The notes under the pieces are model-generated. The model did not search any database. It saw only the letters and a program-made list of their open reading frames with translations, and was not told the origin of the DNA. This document shows positions 1-8,459 of a stretch of DNA of 64,000 nucleotides, one piece after another. Positions within the stretch are counted from its first letter, which is position 1. Each line of letters starts with the position of its first letter. The position numbers and the translations under genes were made by a program. Source of the stretch: DATBLE01 sp046734335 (GTDB lineage: Bacteria > Actinomycetota > Thermoleophilia > Gaiellales > Gaiellaceae); the NCBI GenBank assembly GCA_046734335.1, contig JBKPRA010000056.1, positions 13,047-77,046 on the forward strand. Reading direction: 5' to 3'.

Positions 1-246
1 ATCGTCTACTCGACCCTCCTGGTCGCAGCGAACATCCTGGCCGAGGCCGGCCTGTCGTTCCTCGGCCTCGGGATCCAGCAGCCGACGGCGAGCTGGGGCA
101 ACCTGCTGTCGACCGCGCCGGACTACTACCTGACCCAGCCTTGGCTGATGGTCTGGCCCGGCGTCGCCGTGCTGCTCGCGACGCTCGCGTTCAACCTGCT
201 CGGCGACGGCATGCGCGACGCCTTCGACCCCCGGTCGTCCGGCTAG
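1..246 (+). CDS. Peptide ABC transporter permease, C-terminal fragment (DppC/OppC type)
   Basis: This is the 3' end of a binding-protein-dependent transport permease cut by the window edge; about 81 residues are visible. The segment reads as the last transmembrane helices of a DppC/OppC protein. It has the family hallmarks LSFLGLGIQQPTASWGN, a PGVAVLLATLAFNLLGDGMR stretch and a terminal DPR. Proteins of this family pair with DppB to form the inner-membrane channel for di- and oligopeptides. It stops at 244-246, just before a short exported protein. The dpp genes further on (2342-7347) contain only one permease, DppB, so this gene could be the missing partner or the end of a separate transporter. 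The family call is firm; the partner assignment is inference. Confidence 0.9.
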   Translation: MVYSTLLVAANILAEAGLSFLGLGIQQPTASWGNLLSTAPDYYLTQPWLMVWPGVAVLLATLAFNLLGDGMRDAFDPRSSG

Positions 247-254
247 CGAACGCC

Positions 255-1007
255 GTGCTCGGGGGTCGGACTGCCGTCCTGTTGGTCGCGGCGGCTGCCG
301 CTCTATTTGCCTGGCCGGTCGCCGGCGCAGGGGCCGGGAGCGACGTCGCCAAGGCCCGCACGGTCCAGATCGTGTTCACGGGCAAGGGCGGTGGGCGCTA
401 CCTCGATCACACCCGCTGGCTGCACGAGGTCACGCGACAGTGCTACGCGAGCAAGCTCGCGGACGAGACGCTCTCGGTGCGCTGGCGAATCGAATGGACG
501 GCCCGGCTGGTACCGGGCGCAAAAGGGTATGTCCTGCGGGCCCCGGCCCGCCGGAACGACGCGATCGCGGGCTCCGTCGAAGGGACCGCCGTCCAGGACA
601 ACTGCGACTCGGCCGAGGAGGAGCCCGGCTGGGCGGGGACGTCGGTATGCAAGAGCGACCTCGACCTGCACACCAACGGTGACCTCTCGGTGAGGAAGGC
701 CGCAGGAAGCGTGCGCCTCGAGTTGCGGGGCCCGAAGTACAAGAGCCCCGGCCACCCGTGCGAGCTCGACATCCGGAACGACCAGCTGGTCACCTCGGTT
801 GCACTCGCGCCGGCGGCACTCGCCCGGCTCGCCGGCGGCCGGGCGGTCAGCGTCCCGGTCGGCACCCGCCACGCTGCGCCGGGCATCGAGTATCTGCCAA
901 CCCGGAACTGCTCGCACTTCCCGCACCTCTACGACGGCGTCGAGTACCTCTACGACTGCGACGACACCCTGATCTGGAACGGCGCGGTCACCATCCGAGC
1001 GCTCTAG
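255..1007 (+). CDS. Exported protein of unknown function
   Basis: The predicted protein is about 250 residues from a GTG start at 255, eight bases after the permease stop. I chose this start because it places a hydrophobic signal peptide at the N-terminus (AVLLVAAAAALFAWPVAGAGAG). An ATG at 141 would force a long overlap with the permease and a poor Arg-rich N-terminus. The mature part has several cysteines (for example around VTRQCYAS, DNCDSAEEE, GTSVCKSD, HPCELD, NCSHFPH and YDCDDT), which suggests a disulfide-stabilised secreted protein. I recognise no catalytic motif or family. It is followed directly by a small lipoprotein candidate, with which it may be co-transcribed. Confidence 0.7.
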   Translation: MLGGRTAVLLVAAAAALFAWPVAGAGAGSDVAKARTVQIVFTGKGGGRYLDHTRWLHEVTRQCYASKLADETLSVRWRIEWTARLVPGAKGYVLRAPARRNDAIAGSVEGTAVQDNCDSAEEEPGWAGTSVCKSDLDLHTNGDLSVRKAAGSVRLELRGPKYKSPGHPCELDIRNDQLVTSVALAPAALARLAGGRAVSVPVGTRHAAPGIEYLPTRNCSHFPHLYDGVEYLYDCDDTLIWNGAVTIRAL

Positions 1008-1021
1008 CCGCTGTCGTCGCG

Positions 1022-1354
1022 GTGACGCTCCTCGCCGGCTGCGGCGGAAGCAGCGATGGGCGCGCCAAGGCATGCTCGGCCCTCGACGTTCGCACCGCTG
1101 CGACGGCGGAGGCGGCGAGCCGGGTGCTCCGTCAGGTGGTTGACGCCCAGCGGGCGGCGCTCGAGACGCTCGACGCCGACGACCCGCTTGCCGCGCGCTT
1201 TCGCGGCGCAAAGACGAGAGCCGAGCAGGCGCTGGCCGCGTTCACCGGCGACCCGCTGCGCTCGAGGACGATGAGCCCGACGGCGACGATCCTCCCGACC
1301 GCGCGCCGGCTGGTTGCGGAGACCCGCTCTCTTCGCACGCAGTTCTGTGACTAG
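1022..1354 (+). CDS. Small lipoprotein candidate; start uncertain
   Basis: An open frame ending at 1352-1354 encodes a short hydrophobic stretch with a clear lipobox (LLAGC followed by GGSS). An Ala/Arg-rich, probably helical region with Cys residues and a C-terminal RTQFCD follows. The lipobox indicates an exported lipid-anchored protein. The start is unresolved. The only nearby conventional start in frame is GTG at 1022, which leaves just a five-residue n/h region before the lipobox cysteine, unusually short. A real signal peptide (LAAVVAVTLLAGC) would begin inside the end of the preceding gene without a standard start codon. Either a non-canonical start or a base error is possible. Function unknown. 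Confidence 0.5.
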   Translation: MTLLAGCGGSSDGRAKACSALDVRTAATAEAASRVLRQVVDAQRAALETLDADDPLAARFRGAKTRAEQALAAFTGDPLRSRTMSPTATILPTARRLVAETRSLRTQFCD

Positions 1355-1358
1355 GCGC

Positions 1359-2183
1359 TCAGCTGCCGGTGCCGCAATGGCGGTACTTGTTGAGGCACGA
1401 CCTCACCAGCGTCGTCAGCGCCTTCTCGTCCCACGCGTTGATGAAGTCGGCGTGCCCCGAGTACTGGCCGCCGGAAGCGAGCTCGACGCTCCCGCTCAGT
1501 CCCTTCGGATAGCGGTAGACGAGCTGCAACGCTGGCATCGCCACCGGATACCCCTTCGGGCAGCGACCGTTGACGGAGTACGCAGTGTTCTTCTGGTTGT
1601 CGTAGAGAAGGTTCTTGCCGTCCCAGCAGTCGGGGAAGTTGACGTGCTGGCTGAGCTGGCCGTCGACGCAGTTGGGGATGTTGGCGGAGGGCGGGATATT
1701 GACCAGGTCGCCGCAGTCCCAGTAGGTGACGTTGAGCCGCTGTGGTGTGGTGGCGTGCGAGTTCCCGGCCACCATCTGGAGGCCGGCGGGGAAGGGCTTC
1801 AAGGGGGGCCTCACGAGCCGCCGGTAGTACGCGATCGCCGTCGTCGGCATCTCCGCCTGTCCGCCCACGAACAGCGTCGGCATCCAGTACGCGGCCTTGT
1901 CACTCGGCCGGCGGCAGGTGGTACTCCCGGTGCGGAGTTGGGCCGGGGTCGAGAACGCGTTCGTCGAGTCGTTGCCGACGAACGTGTGGTCGTGGGAAAA
2001 GCCGGGCTGGCGCGGCAGCACGATCGGATCGTCGGGGCCCCGGTGGCTGAAGGCGCAGAGGCTGATGAAGTTGACGCCGCGTAGCGGCGGCGCCGCTCCG
2101 CTCGAGCCGCCGGCGGTCGCCGCCAGGACGGCCACGAAAGCGGCCGCGAGCGCTGCGAGGCGAAGAGTTCCGACCCCGGTCAT
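1359..2183 (-). CDS. DUF1996 domain secreted protein
   Basis: This 274-residue protein has an N-terminal signal peptide (RLAALAAAFVAVLAATAGGSSG). It then carries the features of DUF1996: NFISLCAFSHRGPDDPIV near the start, QPGFSHDHTFVGND, repeated Trp/Cys pairs such as TYWDCGD and FPDCWDG, and an HADFINAWDE motif near the C-terminus. DUF1996 proteins are secreted and known from fungi and actinobacteria, and no reaction has been firmly assigned to them. The gene stands convergent to the small lipoprotein candidate, with only four bases between the two stops. It is divergent from the peptide-binding protein gene, with a 158-base shared upstream region. The family call rests on motif pattern. Confidence 0.8.
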   Translation of the reverse strand: MTGVGTLRLAALAAAFVAVLAATAGGSSGAAPPLRGVNFISLCAFSHRGPDDPIVLPRQPGFSHDHTFVGNDSTNAFSTPAQLRTGSTTCRRPSDKAAYWMPTLFVGGQAEMPTTAIAYYRRLVRPPLKPFPAGLQMVAGNSHATTPQRLNVTYWDCGDLVNIPPSANIPNCVDGQLSQHVNFPDCWDGKNLLYDNQKNTAYSVNGRCPKGYPVAMPALQLVYRYPKGLSGSVELASGGQYSGHADFINAWDEKALTTLVRSCLNKYRHCGTGS

Positions 2184-2341
2184 TCGACCGACAGGGTAGC
2201 CGCGGCCGAGCCTTCGTCACAGATGCGCCAGATTCGCCACATGCCAACTAAACTCCGCGCGGCTCGTCTAACGGGTCGAGGATGCGTCTACCACAGAGTC
2301 CGGCGAACTCGCCGGGTTCGTGCGTCATCGAAAGGAGATCG

Positions 2342-4009
2342 ATGCAGAAGAAAATCTGGCTTTCTGGCGCTATGGCCACGCTCGGAGCCGCGATGCTGGT
2401 CGCGGCTGCGTTTGCCGGTCCGGCGTCGAGCAAGTCGAACCGGCCGTCCGCCGCGGGGCAGAAGAAGGGCGGGACGATGAACGTCAACGCGTCGGGAACC
2501 GACGTCGACTACATCGACCCCTCGCTCGCGTACGGCACCCTTTCGTGGCAGATCCTGGATTCGGTCTGCACCAAGCTCATGTACTACCCCGACAAGCCCG
2601 ATCCGGTCGGGGCCAAGCTTGCTCCCGACGGTGCCGTCGGTTTCCCGTCCGTCTCCAAGGATGGCAAGACATACGTGTTCACCGTCAAGTCCGGCATCAA
2701 GTCGAACACGGGTGAAACGCTCACCGCTGCGAACTACGCCGCGGCGATCAACCGTGACCTGAACCCGAAGATGCAGTCGCCGTCCGTCCCGTTCATGACG
2801 GGCGCCAACGGCATCGTCGGGGCGCAGGCCGTCGCCGACGGCAAGGCCGCGACCGCCAGCGGCGTCGTCGCCAAGGGCCAGAAGCTCACCATCCGGCTGA
2901 TGCAGCCGGACGGCTCGCTCCTGTCGAAGCTGGCGATGAACTTCTTCTGCCCGATCCCGAAGGGGACGCCGATCAACGCCGACGGGATCAACACGTTCTC
3001 GTCGTTCGGCCCGTACTACGTCGCCAGCCGCCAGGTCGGTCGGCAGCTGATCACGAAGACGAACCCGAACTACAAGGGCTCCCGCCCGCACAACATCAGC
3101 ACGTTCGTGTTCACGATGAACACCAACCTCGACCAGAGCCTGCTGCAGGTGAAGTCGGGGCAGGCGGACTACGACGCCGGCGGCCTTCCGGCGACGGCAA
3201 ACGCCGGTCTCGCGCAGCAGTACGGTGTTCACAAGGGCGGCCCGTACCGCTACTTCGTGAACGGCGGCCTGAACGTCGACTACATCGCGCTGAACACGAC
3301 GCGGCCGGCGTTCTCGAGCCTGGGCATGCGAAAGGCGGCGAACTACGCCGTCGACCGCCCGGCTCTCGTCCGGGTCCGCGGCTTCCTCGCAGGCAAGCGC
3401 TCGCAGCAGGTCCTGCCTCCAGGTATCGACGGCTACAAGCCGATCGTGACCTACCCGTACAAGGGGGCGAACTACCCCAAGGCCAAGACGCTGGCCTCCC
3501 AGGCGGGCGGCTGCAAGGACGTCACCCTGTACAGCGCCACTACCGCGGTGGGCCAGAACCTGGCGCAGGTGTTCAAGTACAACCTGAGTCAGATCGGCTG
3601 CAACGTGAACGTGAAGCTGTTCCAGGGCTTCCAGATCTACATCGCCGCCGGCACCAAGGGTGAGCCGTTCGACGCGGTCTTCGCCGGCTGGTTCGCGGAC
3701 TACGCGGATCCGTACGACTTCGTCGACATCCTCCTGAACGGTCAGAACATCCACGAGGCGAACAACAACAACCTCGCCTACTTCCACAACGCCGCCGTGG
3801 AAAAGCAGATGAAGGCCGCGAACGCCCTGACCGGCGACAAGCGGGGTGCTGCCTACGCGGCCCTCGACAAGAACATCACCAACAACTACGCACCGTGGGC
3901 GGCGTACGAGAACCGCAACACGCGTGAGTTCATCTCGGCCCGCACCGGCGGCTACCTGTTCCAGGCAGCCCATGGCCAGGCCAACCTCAACACCTTCTTC
4001 CTCAAGTAA
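2342..4009 (+). CDS. Peptide ABC transporter substrate-binding protein (SBP family 5)
   Basis: The protein has 555 residues. The ATG at 2342 is preceded by AAAGGAGAT, an excellent ribosome binding site, and opens a signal peptide (KKIWLSGAMATLGAAMLVAA...AFAGPASS). The mature protein has the family-5 layout. An N-terminal lobe contains DSVCTKLMYYPD and SKDGKTYVFTVKSGIK. A central ALNTTRPAFSSLGMRKAANYAVDR segment is the classic segment preceding a YALDR-like motif. The C-terminal lobe contains AGWFADYADPYDFVDILLNG. It would capture di- or oligopeptides, or similar solutes, outside the membrane and deliver them to the permease encoded next. A strong hairpin separates it from dppB, probably allowing the binding protein to be made in excess. 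There is no lipobox cysteine, so it is probably soluble or held by its uncleaved N-terminus. Confidence 0.92.
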   Translation: MQKKIWLSGAMATLGAAMLVAAAFAGPASSKSNRPSAAGQKKGGTMNVNASGTDVDYIDPSLAYGTLSWQILDSVCTKLMYYPDKPDPVGAKLAPDGAVGFPSVSKDGKTYVFTVKSGIKSNTGETLTAANYAAAINRDLNPKMQSPSVPFMTGANGIVGAQAVADGKAATASGVVAKGQKLTIRLMQPDGSLLSKLAMNFFCPIPKGTPINADGINTFSSFGPYYVASRQVGRQLITKTNPNYKGSRPHNISTFVFTMNTNLDQSLLQVKSGQADYDAGGLPATANAGLAQQYGVHKGGPYRYFVNGGLNVDYIALNTTRPAFSSLGMRKAANYAVDRPALVRVRGFLAGKRSQQVLPPGIDGYKPIVTYPYKGANYPKAKTLASQAGGCKDVTLYSATTAVGQNLAQVFKYNLSQIGCNVNVKLFQGFQIYIAAGTKGEPFDAVFAGWFADYADPYDFVDILLNGQNIHEANNNNLAYFHNAAVEKQMKAANALTGDKRGAAYAALDKNITNNYAPWAAYENRNTREFISARTGGYLFQAAHGQANLNTFFLK

Positions 4010-4046
4010 GGAGAAGAAGCAGAGGAACGTAGGACAGTTCGAAATG

Positions 4047-4079
4047 GGTGGGCGCCGGGTACAACCCCCGGCGCCCACC
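4047..4079 (+). terminator. Strong intercistronic hairpin between binding protein and permease
   Basis: A perfect 13-bp GC-rich stem (4047-4059 with 4067-4079) closes a seven-base loop, 37 bases after the binding-protein stop and 51 bases before the permease start. It is followed by TGGTTTAAAG rather than a T-run. This is the usual place for an attenuator or mRNA-stabilising hairpin that makes the upstream binding-protein message more abundant than the permease and ATPase message. The stem is directly visible; its role is inference. Confidence 0.75.
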
Positions 4080-4130
4080 TGGTTTAAAGTCAGACCCGAA
4101 GGGTGAATCCGACAACCAGCTGAAGAGACT

Positions 4131-5117
4131 GTGACGCGCTACCTGATCAGACGACTTCTCTGGGCGGTGCTGCTGTTCTTCGCGGTCACCGTCGTCAGCT
4201 ACATCCTGTTCTTCGTGATCCCGGCCGACCCCGCCCGGCAATTCGCCGGCAAGGGCGCGACGGCGGCGACGATCGCGAAGGCGAAGCACTACCTCCACCT
4301 GGACGAGCCGATCTACCAGCAGTACGGCCGCTTCGTGTGGCAGCTCGTGTACCACCAGGACCTGGGCCATTCCTACTACAACCGCGAGAGCGTCAACCAC
4401 ATCATCGCCGACGCCGCTCCGGTGACTGCGTCGCTCGTGATCGGCGGAGCGCTCTTCTGGATGCTGATCGCAATTCCGATCGGCGTCCTCTCGGCCCTGC
4501 GGCCGCGGTCGCTGTTGGATCGAGGAGCGATGACCTTCGTCCTGATCGGGATCTCGGCGCATCCGGTGTGGATCGGCCTGATCTTCGCGTGGTTGTTCGG
4601 CTTCTACGCGCACGAGCACGGATCGCCGATCTACTTCCCGATATCGAACTACGCCGACTTCTTCAACCCGCCTCCGGGGCAGCCGGGAGGCCCGGTGCAA
4701 TGGGCCTATCACCTGGTCCTGCCCTGGACCACGTTCATGATCCTCTTCGCCGCCCTGTACGTGCGGATGATCCGGGCAAACGTGATGGAGACGCTCAACG
4801 AGGACTACGTTCGGACCGCACGTGCCAAGGGCGCCCCGGAGTCCGTGGTGCTGCGCTCGCACGTGCTGCGGAACGCGATGCTGCCGGTCGTGACCATGCT
4901 CGGCATGGACATCGGACTGGCCCTCGGAGGCGCCATCTTCACCGAATCGGTCTACGGCTTACCGGGACTCGGCCGGACCTCGGTGCAGGCGCTGTTCAAC
5001 TACGACACGCCGACCATCATGGGCGTGATCGTCTTCGTAACAATCATGATCATCGTCTTCAACCTCATCGTCGACCTGCTCTACGCAGTGATCGACCCCC
5101 GGATCCGGCTGGCATAG
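4131..5117 (+). CDS. dppB: Peptide ABC transporter permease DppB
   Basis: This 328-residue integral membrane protein starts at GTG 4131 (MTRYLIRRLLWAVLLFF) and has about six membrane spans. The start of the protein, RYLIRRLL followed by a long hydrophobic helix and VIPADPARQF, is typical of DppB/OppB. The cytoplasmic coupling (EAA) loop is visible near residue 220-255 as EDYVRTARAKGAPESVVLRS followed by LRNAMLPVVT. The end DLLYAVIDPRIRLA is also characteristic. It would form half of the peptide channel. The other half (DppC) is not encoded between this gene and the ATPase genes, where only 89 non-coding bases lie. The 1-246 fragment upstream is the only DppC-type sequence in the window. Confidence 0.93.
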   Translation: MTRYLIRRLLWAVLLFFAVTVVSYILFFVIPADPARQFAGKGATAATIAKAKHYLHLDEPIYQQYGRFVWQLVYHQDLGHSYYNRESVNHIIADAAPVTASLVIGGALFWMLIAIPIGVLSALRPRSLLDRGAMTFVLIGISAHPVWIGLIFAWLFGFYAHEHGSPIYFPISNYADFFNPPPGQPGGPVQWAYHLVLPWTTFMILFAALYVRMIRANVMETLNEDYVRTARAKGAPESVVLRSHVLRNAMLPVVTMLGMDIGLALGGAIFTESVYGLPGLGRTSVQALFNYDTPTIMGVIVFVTIMIIVFNLIVDLLYAVIDPRIRLA

Positions 5118-5206
5118 TTCCGGCCCGGCCCCCAACAACCCCGATCCGGTGTCATCCTTAGCGGCGGTGACATCTTCAACCCCGGTGTCGTCCGTACCCT
5201 GATCGC

Positions 5207-6232
5207 ATGGCCCTTCTCGACGTCAAGGAACTGAAGACCTACTTCCGGACGGACGACGGGATCGTCAAGGCCGTCGACGGAGTCAGTTTCTCGGTCGAGA
5301 AGGGCAAGACGCTCGGGATCGTCGGCGAGTCGGGCTGCGGCAAGAGCGTCACCTGCCTGACGATCATGGGCCTGAACAACCGCAAGACCACGATCTCGAG
5401 TGGCGAAGCGCTCTGGAAGGGCCAGAACCTGATCGGGATGAGCCCGAAGCAGCTGCGCGCGATCCGCGGCGACGAGATCGCGATGATCTTCCAGGACCCG
5501 ATGACGTCACTGAACCCGGTGCACAAGATCGGCTCCCAGCTGACCGAGGCGATCCTGCTCCACCAGGACATCACGAAGGGCGCCGCCCGCAGACGTGCCC
5601 TCGACCTGTTGAAGGCGGTCGGGATCCCGCGCGCAGACGCCAGGATCGACGACTATCCGCATCAGTTCTCCGGCGGCATGCGACAGCGCGTGATGATCGC
5701 GATGGCACTGGTCAACAATCCGGACCTGCTGATCGCCGACGAGCCGACGACAGCGCTCGACGTGACCACGCAGGCGCAGATCCTCGACCTGATGAAGCGC
5801 CTCCAGGACGAATTCGGCAGCGCGATCATCATGATCACACATGACCTCGGAGTGGTCGCCGAGGTCGCGGACGACGTCGTCGTGATGTACGCGGCCCGTG
5901 TGCAGGAGGAGGGCGAGGTCCGCAACCTGTTCCGACGGCCCAACCACCCGTACACGTGGGGCCTGCTCGGGTCGTTGCCGCGCCTCCACCAGGACGTCGA
6001 GCGGCTGGTGCAGATCTCCGGCCAGCCGCCGTCGCTGCTCTTCCCACCGAAGGGGTGCCGCTTCCATCCGCGCTGCTCGTACGTCATGCCGATCTGCAGC
6101 CAGACCGAGCCCGAGCTCGCGGCCGTGCCCGAGGCGGCCGGAACTCACCGTGTTCGCTGCCACCTCGATCAGGAGACCAAGGACCACGAGGCGGTCAAGC
6201 TGATCGAGGGCACGATGGCGGAGGCCAGTTGA
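5207..6232 (+). CDS. dppD: Peptide ABC transporter ATP-binding protein DppD
   Basis: This 341-residue ABC ATPase starts at ATG 5207. The Walker A is GESGCGKS, the signature is FSGGMRQR, the Walker B is LLIADEPT and the switch histidine lies in MITHDLGVV. After the nucleotide domain comes the oligopeptide-transporter C-terminal extension with conserved cysteines (GCRFHPRCSYVMPICSQTEP). This extension is found in DppD/OppD and separates it from other ABC ATPases. It energises uptake together with DppF, whose start overlaps its stop. Lack of dppC before this gene is the only oddity in the operon. Confidence 0.93.
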   Translation: MALLDVKELKTYFRTDDGIVKAVDGVSFSVEKGKTLGIVGESGCGKSVTCLTIMGLNNRKTTISSGEALWKGQNLIGMSPKQLRAIRGDEIAMIFQDPMTSLNPVHKIGSQLTEAILLHQDITKGAARRRALDLLKAVGIPRADARIDDYPHQFSGGMRQRVMIAMALVNNPDLLIADEPTTALDVTTQAQILDLMKRLQDEFGSAIIMITHDLGVVAEVADDVVVMYAARVQEEGEVRNLFRRPNHPYTWGLLGSLPRLHQDVERLVQISGQPPSLLFPPKGCRFHPRCSYVMPICSQTEPELAAVPEAAGTHRVRCHLDQETKDHEAVKLIEGTMAEAS

Positions 6233-7347
6233 GCACGACCAAGCCCGAGCAGACGGCACCCATCGTCGAGAAGGCTCCGCTCGAGCTGGCGGGCGACGAG
6301 CTCCTCGTCGTCGACGACGTCAAGAAACACTTCCCCGTCACGCGCGGGATCATCTTCCAGAAGGAGATCGCTTCGGTGAAGGCGGTCGACGGCGTCACCT
6401 TCGCGCTCAAGGAAGGCGAGACGCTCGGCATCGTCGGCGAGTCGGGCTGCGGGAAGTCGACGCTCGCCCGCTGCATCATGAAGCTGGTCGAGCCGTCGGG
6501 CGGCCGCATCGTCTTCGAGGGGCGGGACATCACGAAGCTCTCGCGTGCCGAGATGCGCCCGGTCCGCCGCGAGATGATGATGATCTTCCAGGACCCGTAC
6601 GCGTCGCTGAACCCGCGCAAGCGCGTCGGCTTCATCATCGGCGAGCCCCTCCAGGTCCACGGCATCGGCACCGCCTCGGAGATCAAGCGCCGGGTCCAGG
6701 AGCTGCTCGAGATCGTGGGGCTGAACCCGGAGCACTACAACCGCTTCCCGCACGAGTTCTCCGGCGGCCAGCGGCAGCGGATCGGCGTCGCCCGCGCGCT
6801 GGCGATCAACCCGAAGCTGATCGTCTGCGACGAGCCGGTGTCCGCTCTCGACGTGTCTGTGCAGGCGCAGATCCTCAACCTGCTCAAGGACCTCCAGCGC
6901 GACTTCGGCCTCACCTACGTGTTCATCGCGCACGACCTCAACGTCGTCCGTCACATCTCGGACCGGGTCATGGTCATGTACCTCGGCCACGCCGTCGAGA
7001 TCGCCGATCGGGACGCCCTCTACGCCGAGCCGAAGCATCCCTATACAGGGGCGCTCATGTCGGCGGTGCCGCTCCCGGATCCCGACGCGGGCCGGGCCCG
7101 CAAGCCCGTCGTGCTCCAGGGCGACGTGCCGAGTCCGATCAACCCGCCGTCCGCCTGCTGGTTCCACCCGCGCTGCCCGCGCTTCCACGCCGGTCACTGC
7201 GACGTCGAGACGCCTGAGCTCAGGCCCCTGGGCGCCGACAGTCATGTCGCCGCCTGCCACTACCCGCTCGAGGGCTGGCCCCTGACGGAGGAGGAGTTCC
7301 GCGGCACCGGCTCCCAGCTTCCGCCGGCGGCCAACAGCGACGAGTAG
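6229..7347 (+). CDS. dppF: Peptide ABC transporter ATP-binding protein DppF
   Basis: The predicted protein is 372 residues from TTG 6229, which overlaps the dppD stop as TTGA and so implies translational coupling. The frame is open much further upstream, but that part is a shadow of dppD. Visible motifs are Walker A GESGCGKS, signature FSGGQRQR, Walker B LIVCDEPVSALDVS, switch FIAHDLNVV, and the C-terminal oligopeptide domain (PPSACWFHPRCPRFHAGHCD). The N-terminal KHFPVTRGIIFQKE is typical of DppF/OppF. It forms the nucleotide-binding heterodimer with DppD. The C-terminal tail after GWPLTEEEF is short and probably disordered. Confidence 0.93.
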   Translation: MSTTKPEQTAPIVEKAPLELAGDELLVVDDVKKHFPVTRGIIFQKEIASVKAVDGVTFALKEGETLGIVGESGCGKSTLARCIMKLVEPSGGRIVFEGRDITKLSRAEMRPVRREMMMIFQDPYASLNPRKRVGFIIGEPLQVHGIGTASEIKRRVQELLEIVGLNPEHYNRFPHEFSGGQRQRIGVARALAINPKLIVCDEPVSALDVSVQAQILNLLKDLQRDFGLTYVFIAHDLNVVRHISDRVMVMYLGHAVEIADRDALYAEPKHPYTGALMSAVPLPDPDAGRARKPVVLQGDVPSPINPPSACWFHPRCPRFHAGHCDVETPELRPLGADSHVAACHYPLEGWPLTEEEFRGTGSQLPPAANSDE

Positions 7348-7352
7348 CCCCC

Positions 7353-7706
7353 GTGTGGCTCGCGGCCGCACGCCGCTTCTTCACGCTTCTCGGCGTTCTC
7401 GTCGGCGCCGTCTTCCTGTGCGCGGTGTCGGTCGGGCTCATCCTGGGCACGTCGCTGAACCGGTCGATCGCGGTGGCCTTCGAGGCGTTCGGCTGCCTGC
7501 TGCTCCTGTTCGCCTTCTTCGTCGGCAATCGCGGGCCGGTGCGCACCAAAGGAGACCCGCATCCGTTCATGGGGCCGCGTTTCCTCCGCTGGGCAACTCC
7601 CGAGGAGCATCAGTCGACGATCGCCGAGTCGGCGATCTTCCTCGTCCTCGGGATCATCCTGATCATCATCGGGCTGGCCGTTGATTCGCGTTACCGATTG
7701 GTGTGA
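7353..7706 (+). CDS. Small membrane protein of unknown function
   Basis: This 117-residue protein starts at GTG 7353, five bases after the dppF stop, so it is probably in the same transcript. It has two N-terminal membrane spans (FFTLLGVLVGAVFLCAVSVG and IAVAFEAFGCLLLLFAFFVG). A polar loop follows (GPVRTKGDPHPFMGPRFLRW), then a third span (AIFLVLGIILIIIGLAVD). The polar loop with a PFMGPRFLRWAT motif looks conserved, but I do not recognise the family. Its position after a peptide transporter may be incidental. Confidence 0.7.
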   Translation: MWLAAARRFFTLLGVLVGAVFLCAVSVGLILGTSLNRSIAVAFEAFGCLLLLFAFFVGNRGPVRTKGDPHPFMGPRFLRWATPEEHQSTIAESAIFLVLGIILIIIGLAVDSRYRLV

Positions 7707-7753
7707 TCGTTTTCCCGGCTAACAACGCGCACACCGGGACGTCGTAAGCGGTA

Positions 7754-8236
7754 ATGGCTCTGCAACCGCAGCCGCATACCTGTGATCGCGCCCGAGAGTG
7801 GATGTCGTTGCGCCTGGACGAGGAGATCTCGGAGCTCGAGGACGCTCTGCTCGAGGCGCACCTGCGCCGCTGCGGCGCCTGCCGCGAATACGAGGCGGGC
7901 GTCCGCGGCGCCGTGCTGGCGCTGCGCGCGCGCCCGCTCGAGCGGATGGGCCAGCCGATCGTGGTCACCGGGCGCCGCCGGGCGCTGCTCCGGCCCGGCG
8001 CGGTGGCGAGAGTTGCGGCAGTCGCGGCCGCTGTCGTCGGGGTGACCACCGTGCTCAGCACCCAGGCCGCCAAGGGGCCGGCCCCGCACGGCTCGAATCC
8101 GGTCCCGGTAGTCACTGTCCCCGACGACCAGGATCTCAAGCAGCTCCGCACGCTCCGCGTGCTACAGCTCGGCGGACGGCCGCCCCACGGCACCGGCATC
8201 GGCTCGTACGGTGTGAACGCCGGCGCTCCGGACTAG
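7754..8236 (+). CDS. Putative zinc-finger (zf-HC2) anti-sigma-like membrane protein
   Basis: This 160-residue protein has an N-terminal zf-HC2 pattern: Cys10, then His36-x3-Cys40-x2-Cys43 (EAHLRRCGACREYEAG). It also has one membrane span around residues 83-103 (RVAAVAAAVVGVTTVLS) and a Pro/Gly-rich extracytoplasmic tail. Proteins of this build usually bind and inhibit an ECF sigma factor through the zinc-binding domain. No sigma-factor gene is adjacent: a small membrane protein gene lies upstream and atpD downstream. It may therefore be an orphan anti-sigma factor or a redox-responsive membrane protein with another partner. The zinc ligands are seen; the function is inferred from the family. 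Confidence 0.7.
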   Translation: MALQPQPHTCDRAREWMSLRLDEEISELEDALLEAHLRRCGACREYEAGVRGAVLALRARPLERMGQPIVVTGRRRALLRPGAVARVAAVAAAVVGVTTVLSTQAAKGPAPHGSNPVPVVTVPDDQDLKQLRTLRVLQLGGRPPHGTGIGSYGVNAGAPD

Positions 8237-8459
8237 CGGCGACTCGGAGTAGTCTTCGAGGGGATGATGCCCTCGCTCGTCAGCTCGTACTGCTGAACGC
8301 TCGACCACGAGGCCCGTGTGGCCACGCTCAAGCAAGAGCGCCGGGCGCTACCGAGTGGCGTTGCCGAGCGCCCTGGCTTCGCTAGACTCCGATCGCTCGC
8401 CCGCCGCTGCGCGCGTCGGAGCGGGCATCCTCTCGTGCAATCGCCTCTTCAGGAGTCCA

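Noticed and set aside
5118..5206. A hidden dppC between dppB and dppD
   Set aside because: Only 89 bases are present with no coding frame; there is room for neither a gene nor a remnant.
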